Assembly: GCA_002335345.1 (NCBI GenBank)
Contig: DDCS01000138.1
Location: 1 to 11,405 of the forward strand
DNA: 11,405 nucleotides
Source: Flavobacteriaceae bacterium UBA2000
Lineage (GTDB): Bacteria; Bacteroidota; Bacteroidia; Flavobacteriales; Flavobacteriaceae
Direction of reading: 5' to 3'
Of the stretch, positions 6,760-11,405 are shown piece by piece. The notes below the pieces were generated by a model. That model ran no database searches. It worked only from the letters and a program-made list of their open reading frames with translations, and was not told the DNA's origin. Both the position numbers and the translations under genes were made by a program. Numbering within the stretch: the first letter of the stretch is position 1; each line of letters begins with the position of its first letter.

Positions 6760-7616
6760 TGAGGCGTACCTTAGCGATAATCATATTGCTCATTGGTTTC
6801 TCGGGATGCCAATATTTTGCCCCAGAGGAGAGCCAAAAAAAGCCTTTAGCCAGGGTCAATCAATCTTATTTATACTTGGAAGATATTCGCGACTTGCTCG
6901 GGGCGAATACCTCGGCTCAAGACAGCGCATTAATTATTCAAAACCAGATCAATAAATGGGCGACACAGCAATTACTCATTGATCAGGCCAAGATTAACCT
7001 CAGTTTGGATTTGCAGGCTGATTTGGATGAACTTATCCAGCAATACCGCACGGATTTATACACCGAATCCTATAAAGGCAAAATAGTTTCGGCTCAGCTC
7101 GACTCGGTGATTAGTCCTCAAGAGATGCAAAATTATTACGCGCTCAATCGAGAAAATTTTAAACTCAATGAAGCCTTGGTGCAGTGTCGTTTTGTTCACT
7201 TAGACGAGCAATACTTAGCCAAAGATGAGGTAAAAGAGGCCCTAAAGCGATACGATTCAATCGATCGCGAACGGTTACAGGAATTGAGGCTTCAATTCAA
7301 ATCAGTAAACCTAAACGACTCCCTTTGGGTTCGTCAAGACAGACTTGTCGAGCAAATTCCACCCCTGAAAGGGAAAAATATTGAGGCGTTAAAAAATATA
7401 AAAATTAACCAGTTTCAAGACTCATTAGGGTTATATTTACTGAAAATTGAAGGTGTGTTGAATCGCAATGACGTGGCCCCATTATCCTATGTGGCCCCAA
7501 CAATTCGACAAATCATATTAAATCGACGGAAGCAGGAGCTTACCTTGAAATTAGAGAAAGACATCACTAAAGATGCGATCAGAAATAAAACATTTGAAAT
7601 TTATGGCCAAGATTAA
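6756..7616 (+). CDS. SurA-like chaperone lipoprotein with a degenerate parvulin domain
   Basis: A 286-residue lipoprotein: positive N-terminus MMRR, hydrophobic core, and lipobox GFSGC with Cys18. The start overlaps the previous stop (ATGA); the ATG at 6759 is an equally possible start and would remove only one Met. Residues about 28-125 form the helical SurA N-terminal type region (RVNQSYLYLEDIRDLL, then QINKWATQQLLIDQA). Residues about 126-236 align in order with a parvulin domain (NYYALNRENF, then VQCRFVHLDE) but lack the Gly-Gly loop. The usual FGYHIIKL end is replaced by LGLYLLKI (224-231), so the catalytic-side His is gone. I infer a membrane-tethered chaperone without isomerase activity. 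Its place between two PpiC genes supports a role in the same folding path. Databases may label it peptidylprolyl isomerase by similarity only. Confidence 0.8.
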   Translation: MMRRTLAIIILLIGFSGCQYFAPEESQKKPLARVNQSYLYLEDIRDLLGANTSAQDSALIIQNQINKWATQQLLIDQAKINLSLDLQADLDELIQQYRTDLYTESYKGKIVSAQLDSVISPQEMQNYYALNRENFKLNEALVQCRFVHLDEQYLAKDEVKEALKRYDSIDRERLQELRLQFKSVNLNDSLWVRQDRLVEQIPPLKGKNIEALKNIKINQFQDSLGLYLLKIEGVLNRNDVAPLSYVAPTIRQIILNRRKQELTLKLEKDITKDAIRNKTFEIYGQD

Positions 7617-9036
7617 GGTCCTTTGCATAGGGACGTTATTGATGTTTGGAGCAGTAACTGCCCAGGAAAAAATCATTGACAGTACCAATGTAATACAAGA
7701 GCCCGTTTTGGTGCTCCAAGACAGTGTAATGCCCGAAAAAACATTTACTCGATTCAAGGCAGAAGGGGTTTCAGCCGTTGTGGGAGAGTATGTTGTTTTA
7801 GACAGTGATATCGACAAAAGTTACCTAGAAATGCAGCAACAAGGGGTGTCTATTAAGGACATCACCCGCTGTCAACTGCTTGGGAAATTGATGGAGGATA
7901 AACTTTACGCCCATCATGCAAAGGTCGATAGTTTGGTTGTTTCTGATGAAGAAATCACCGGTCGTATTGAGCAGCAGATTGCCTACATCACGGATCAATT
8001 CGGGGGGGATGAAGCCAAAGTGGCCGAATTTTATAAAAAGTCAAGTATTGAGGAATTGCGTCAGGAGCTTTTTGAAACCAATAAAGTGATTTACCTCGCG
8101 GGACAGATGCAGCAGAAAGTCGTTGAAAATGTGGAAGTGACTCCTGAAGAAGTGCGACAATTTTATTTTGATATCCCAGAGGATCAGCGTCCGGTATTCA
8201 GTGCCGAGGTGGAAGTGGCGCAAATCATTATAGAACCCGTCATTACCGAAAAAGCCAAACAGGACGTTATCGATAAGCTCAACGAATTCAGACGAGATAT
8301 TGTCGAAAATGGTTCAAGCTTTGCCACAAAAGCCGTTTTATACTCCAAAGATGGTTCGGCCTCTAAAGGTGGATTAATCCCGGGAATTAGAAAAAATTCG
8401 CCTTTTGCAAAAGAATTTAAAGACGTTGCCTTTTCGCTCCAAGAAGGGGATGTAAGCGAACCTTTTGAAACAGAGTTTGGCTATCATATCGTAACTGTGG
8501 ATAAAGTTCGTGGTCAAGAAATAGATGTTCGTCATATAATTTTGTTTCCTGAGGTGACTTCAGCCTCTGTGGCACGGGCTCGTACAAAGATTGATTCGAT
8601 CAGGACAGAAATCAACCAAGGACGTCTATCCTTTGCTGATGCGGCACGTGAATTTTCTGACGAAACCGAGACAAAAAATAATGGAGGGCAGCTCATCAAT
8701 CCAGTATCCCTGGATACAAAGTTTGATTTGACTAAAATGGATCCAACATTGAGTGCTCAAGTTTATAATCTCAAGGAAAATGAAGTTTCACAAGTCTTTA
8801 GCGATCGCGATTATACGGGCAAGACGTCATTTAAAATTTTGACGGTGACCAGTCGACAGAGCGAGCACGCGGCTGATTTTGTGGCGGATTACGAAAAAAT
8901 TCAAGAGCTTGCACTGAAAGAAAAGCAAATTAAGGCCATCGAAACCTGGCAAAACAAGAAAATAAAAGACACCTATATCAGTGTCAACGGAGATTATCTC
9001 GATTGTGAATTTGCCAGTAACTGGCTCAAAAAGTAA
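7603..9036 (+). CDS. surA: SurA-like periplasmic chaperone / peptidyl-prolyl isomerase
   Basis: A 477-residue protein. The start is placed at MAKIKVLCIGTLL, which gives a normal signal peptide ending AVTA before Q; an upstream in-frame ATG at 7573 would add ten polar residues ahead of the signal and lengthen the overlap with the previous gene from 14 to 44 bases. The helical SurA N domain follows (about 45-195, beginning GVSAVVGEYVVLDSDID). The first parvulin domain (about 201-305) includes KGGLIPG and FGYHIVTVDK (292-301). The second (about 308-413) begins RHIILFP (310-316) and has NNGGQL. The C-terminal helix (about 420-465) completes the SurA core. Domain order matches SurA, the main periplasmic chaperone for outer-membrane beta-barrel proteins. 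The second domain lacks a FGYH-type end (SFKILTV instead), so it may be a weaker isomerase. The gene overlaps its upstream neighbour and ends 9 bases before moxR. Confidence 0.9.
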   Translation: MAKIKVLCIGTLLMFGAVTAQEKIIDSTNVIQEPVLVLQDSVMPEKTFTRFKAEGVSAVVGEYVVLDSDIDKSYLEMQQQGVSIKDITRCQLLGKLMEDKLYAHHAKVDSLVVSDEEITGRIEQQIAYITDQFGGDEAKVAEFYKKSSIEELRQELFETNKVIYLAGQMQQKVVENVEVTPEEVRQFYFDIPEDQRPVFSAEVEVAQIIIEPVITEKAKQDVIDKLNEFRRDIVENGSSFATKAVLYSKDGSASKGGLIPGIRKNSPFAKEFKDVAFSLQEGDVSEPFETEFGYHIVTVDKVRGQEIDVRHIILFPEVTSASVARARTKIDSIRTEINQGRLSFADAAREFSDETETKNNGGQLINPVSLDTKFDLTKMDPTLSAQVYNLKENEVSQVFSDRDYTGKTSFKILTVTSRQSEHAADFVADYEKIQELALKEKQIKAIETWQNKKIKDTYISVNGDYLDCEFASNWLKK

Positions 9037-9045
9037 GACGAAAAG

Positions 9046-10002
9046 ATGATGTCCGATGTCGCCTTAATGGACCAATTGGTTCAAGAATATAAAAGCCTAA
9101 AAGCCGAAGTTCAGAAAGTCATTGTGGGTCAAGAGAAGGTGGTCGATGAAATTATTTGTGCCATTTTTTCTGGTGGGCACGTTTTGCTTGTGGGGGTCCC
9201 TGGACTAGCCAAAACACTTATGGTTCAGACGGTTGCCAAAGCTTTAGGTTTGTCCTTTAATCGCATACAATTTACACCCGATTTGATGCCGAGTGATATC
9301 TTGGGTTCTGAAATTTTGGATTCAGAGCGCAATTTCAAATTCATTAAGGGCCCCATATTTAGCCAAATAATTTTGGCAGACGAAATTAACCGTACCCCCC
9401 CGAAGACTCAAGCGGCCTTGCTTGAAGCCATGCAAGAACGTGCGGTAACTATCGGTGGCGTGCGCCATGAACTGAGCCAACCTTATTTTGTTTTAGCGAC
9501 GCAAAACCCGATTGAGCAAGAGGGCACTTATCCATTGCCTGAGGCGCAGTTAGATCGTTTTATGTTTGCCATTAATTTAACCTATCCCTCACTAGCGGAG
9601 GAAATACAAATCGTGAAGTCAACAACAGCGGATCTAGAGCACACTCTTGAGCCGACTTTTGATGGCCCGACCTTAATGCGTTATCAAAAGCTAATTCGTC
9701 GCATGCCCGTGGCCGATAATGTTGTCGATTACGCCGTGAAATTGGTCGTTAAAACGAGGCCTGAGTCCGATAATGCTCCGGATCTTGTTAAGCAATATAT
9801 TGATTGGGGTGCTGGCCCTCGCGCCTCTCAAAACTTGATCCTCGCAGCCAAGACTCATGCGGCCCTTTCTGGAAAATACTCTCCTGATATTGAGGATGTT
9901 AAGGCTGTAGCAACCCCTGTGCTCCGTCATCGTTTATTGAAAAATTACAAGGCAGAAGCCGAAGGCAAATCTATTGATGCTTTAATACAGGCTTTACTTT
10001 AA
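9046..10002 (+). CDS. moxR: MoxR-family AAA+ ATPase
   Basis: A 318-residue cytoplasmic AAA+ ATPase of normal MoxR length. Motifs: Walker A GVPGLAKT (50-57), Walker B IILADEINR (108-116), sensor-1 ATQNP (151-155), the EAQLDRF segment (166-172), and WGAGPRASQ in the C-terminal lid (254-262), where Arg259 is the sensor-2 residue. MoxR proteins act as ATP-driven chaperones that mature or assemble other complexes, often with VWA-domain partners. Here the gene follows surA after 9 bases and is therefore the last gene of the folding operon. No DUF58 or VWA gene follows it; the next gene is aconitase on a separate promoter. A second ATG directly follows the first, so translation may begin at 9046 or 9049. 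A functional link with the periplasmic chaperones is inferred from gene order only, since the compartments differ. Confidence 0.93.
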   Translation: MMSDVALMDQLVQEYKSLKAEVQKVIVGQEKVVDEIICAIFSGGHVLLVGVPGLAKTLMVQTVAKALGLSFNRIQFTPDLMPSDILGSEILDSERNFKFIKGPIFSQIILADEINRTPPKTQAALLEAMQERAVTIGGVRHELSQPYFVLATQNPIEQEGTYPLPEAQLDRFMFAINLTYPSLAEEIQIVKSTTADLEHTLEPTFDGPTLMRYQKLIRRMPVADNVVDYAVKLVVKTRPESDNAPDLVKQYIDWGAGPRASQNLILAAKTHAALSGKYSPDIEDVKAVATPVLRHRLLKNYKAEAEGKSIDALIQALL

Positions 10003-10217
10003 GCTTTACGGGTTCTTCCCTTAATTTTTAGCGAAACTGGCGCTTGGCTCTTTTTAACAAATTCTCAATTTTGACTGGTCTAAATGGCTAAAATGTAAAA
10101 TTCACTGTTGTTTATTGATGGACTTTTGAGGATATGGTAATTTGTGTCTTCACTAGGGGAAATGTTTTTTAACTCTGCCTTTATTTCGTAATTTTGCAGA
10201 ACTTCAAAACACGACTT
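10003..10217 (+). other. Intergenic region between moxR and aconitase
   Basis: AT-rich and without a protein-like open frame on either strand that I can support. Near its start are weak hairpins: GGG-TTCTT-CCC (10009-10019) followed by TTAATTTTT, and AGCG/CGCT (10030-10044) followed seven bases later by a T run. Either might end the moxR transcript, but both stems are short. The right end holds the aconitase promoter element. Confidence 0.4.
10189..10196 (+). promoter_or_regulatory. Aconitase -7 promoter element (TAATTTTG)
   Basis: TAATTTTG matches TAnnTTTG exactly and is identical to the element before the PpiC operon. It lies 21 bases upstream of the aconitase ATG. The -33 position holds a T run (10165-10170) rather than a clean TTG. 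The leader would be about 15 bases. Confidence 0.55.
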
Positions 10218-11405
10218 ATGGCATTTGATTTATCTATGATTAAAGCACTTTATGAGCGTTTTCCACAACGCGTTAAAGCAGCGAGATCGGCAGTAGGCAG
10301 ACCGCTTACACTTTCTGAAAAAATTCTTTACACCCACCTATGGTCCGGAACTCCAGAAACGGCATTCAAACGAGGTGAGGATTACGTAGATTTTGCTCCG
10401 GATCGAATCGCATGTCAAGACGCGACGGCACAGATGGCTCTTTTGCAATTTATGCAAGCGGGAAAGGAAAAGGTCGCTGTGCCGACTACGGTTCATTGTG
10501 ATCACTTGATTCAAGCCAAAAATGGTGCTAAATCAGATTTGCAATCTGCTTTAAATTCAAGTAATGAAGTATTTAACTTTTTAGAATCCGTTTCAAATAA
10601 ATACGGGATTGGTTTTTGGGCTCCTGGAGCCGGAATTATACACCAAGTCGTACTGGAAAATTATGCCTTTCCCGGAGGGATGATGATCGGTACAGATTCT
10701 CACACCGTTAATGCTGGTGGATTGGGAATGTTGGCCATCGGTGTTGGTGGTGCAGATGCGGTAGATGTCATGGCTGGTATGGCTTGGGAGCTAAAGTTCC
10801 CAAAACTGATCGGAGTAAGACTTACCGGTAAAATTTCAGGCTGGACGGCACCAAAGGATGTTATTTTAAAGGTCGCTGAACTGTTAACGGTCAAAGGCGG
10901 TACCGGGGCCATAGTAGAATATTTTGGTCCTGGGGCACTATCATTATCGTGTACTGGGAAAGGAACCATTTGTAATATGGGGGCTGAAATAGGAGCGACT
11001 ACATCAACTTTTGGATATGATGAATCCATGGAGCGTTATTTGCGCGCTACAGATCGGGATGAGGTTGCTGATTTAGCCAATACAATTAAGGAAGATTTAA
11101 CCGCTGATGCAGAGGTTTATGCCAATCCAGAGGCGTATTTTGATCAAATCATCGATATCGACTTATCGACCTTAAAGCCACAGCTCAACGGACCATTTAC
11201 TCCTGATCTTGCGACTGAAGTAGGAACCATGACGCAAAAGGCTCAAGATAATGATTGGCCATTGAAAGTCGAATGGGGCTTGATTGGTTCTTGTACCAAC
11301 TCGTCTTACGAAGACCTTTCTCGGGCTGCCTCCATTGCCAAACAGGCAGTAGAAAAAAACTTAGTTACCAAGGCCGAATTCGGAATTAACCCAGGTTCGG
11401 AACAA
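10218..11405 (+). CDS. acn: Aconitate hydratase, mitochondrial type (5' part; runs off the window)
   Basis: An open frame of 396 codons from ATG 10218 to the last base, with no stop, so about half of a protein usually near 750 residues. It starts MAFDLSMIKALYERF. Clear aconitase motifs are QDATAQMA, VPTTVHCDHL, GTDSHTVNAGGLG (158-170), GGADAVDVMAG, and GSCTNSSYED (357-366), where Cys359 is the first ligand of the [4Fe-4S] cluster; the other two ligands lie beyond the window. The text follows mitochondrial ACO2-type aconitases rather than the AcnA/IRP or AcnB types, as is known for Bacteroidota such as Bacteroides fragilis. The enzyme converts citrate to isocitrate in the TCA cycle in the cytoplasm. 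It has its own promoter and is not part of the upstream operon. The symbol is generic, since acnA and acnB denote other subfamilies in E. coli. Confidence 0.95.
   Translation, partial: MAFDLSMIKALYERFPQRVKAARSAVGRPLTLSEKILYTHLWSGTPETAFKRGEDYVDFAPDRIACQDATAQMALLQFMQAGKEKVAVPTTVHCDHLIQAKNGAKSDLQSALNSSNEVFNFLESVSNKYGIGFWAPGAGIIHQVVLENYAFPGGMMIGTDSHTVNAGGLGMLAIGVGGADAVDVMAGMAWELKFPKLIGVRLTGKISGWTAPKDVILKVAELLTVKGGTGAIVEYFGPGALSLSCTGKGTICNMGAEIGATTSTFGYDESMERYLRATDRDEVADLANTIKEDLTADAEVYANPEAYFDQIIDIDLSTLKPQLNGPFTPDLATEVGTMTQKAQDNDWPLKVEWGLIGSCTNSSYEDLSRAASIAKQAVEKNLVTKAEFGINPGSEQ

Noticed and set aside
7573..7602. Upstream ATG start for the SurA-like protein
   Set aside because: It would place ten polar residues before the signal peptide and extend the overlap with the previous gene to 44 bases.
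7551..7817. 88-codon open frame on the - strand across the lipoprotein/surA junction
   Set aside because: It runs opposite to two overlapping supported genes, with no recognisable motif and no promoter element.
10700..11029. 109-codon open frame on the - strand, rich in Pro, Ser and Thr
   Set aside because: It is fully antisense to the conserved aconitase core; the low-complexity Pro/Ser/Ala text is what the reverse of Gly/Ala-rich coding sequence gives.
1..11405. Mobile element, defence system, CRISPR array or biosynthetic cluster
   Set aside because: All genes read as conserved core functions with normal spacing; no transposase, integrase, repeat array or direct-repeat boundary is visible.

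Overview
The window reads as a piece of chromosome from a member of the Bacteroidota, most likely a marine flavobacterium. The evidence is the AT-leaning composition, the absence of clear Shine-Dalgarno sites, several TAnnTTTG -7 promoter elements (the Bacteroidota sigma-A type), a mitochondrial-type aconitase, and a run of PpiC/SurA-like proteins followed by a MoxR ATPase. No mobile elements, tRNA or rRNA genes, CRISPR arrays or integration scars are visible. Most of the window is conserved housekeeping sequence.

Left part (1-2185, + strand): a tight three-gene run. It starts with the C-terminal end of 3-hydroxymethylglutaryl-CoA lyase. Its stop overlaps (TAATG) the start of a lipoprotein of the metallophosphatase/5'-nucleotidase family. 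That gene in turn overlaps by 17 bases a membrane-anchored CxxCH haem-binding-domain protein.

Centre-left (2186-3753): guaB (IMP dehydrogenase), a complete gene with both CBS domains and the catalytic Cys. Its own candidate promoter gives a short leader. The leader can fold into a two-stage hairpin ending at the base next to the AUG; this is the most interesting non-coding structure I see.

Centre (3754-4800): a - strand pair convergent with guaB. An uncharacterised 90-residue protein comes first, then a Skp/OmpH-type periplasmic chaperone. The pair is divergent from the operon to the right, and both directions have a TAnnTTTG element in the shared 140-base gap.

Centre-right (4801-10002, + strand): a four-gene operon with overlapping or nearly touching genes. 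It encodes a 652-residue secreted protein with two parvulin domains, a lipoprotein that looks like a SurA relative with a decayed parvulin domain, a SurA-like chaperone with two parvulin domains, and a cytoplasmic MoxR AAA+ ATPase. With the divergent Skp-like gene this makes an envelope-protein folding island, which probably handles outer-membrane proteins in the periplasm (inference). The MoxR gene has no VWA/DUF58 partner next to it inside the window.

Right end (10003-11405): a 215-base intergenic stretch with a candidate promoter, then the first 396 codons of a mitochondrial-type aconitase that runs off the window.
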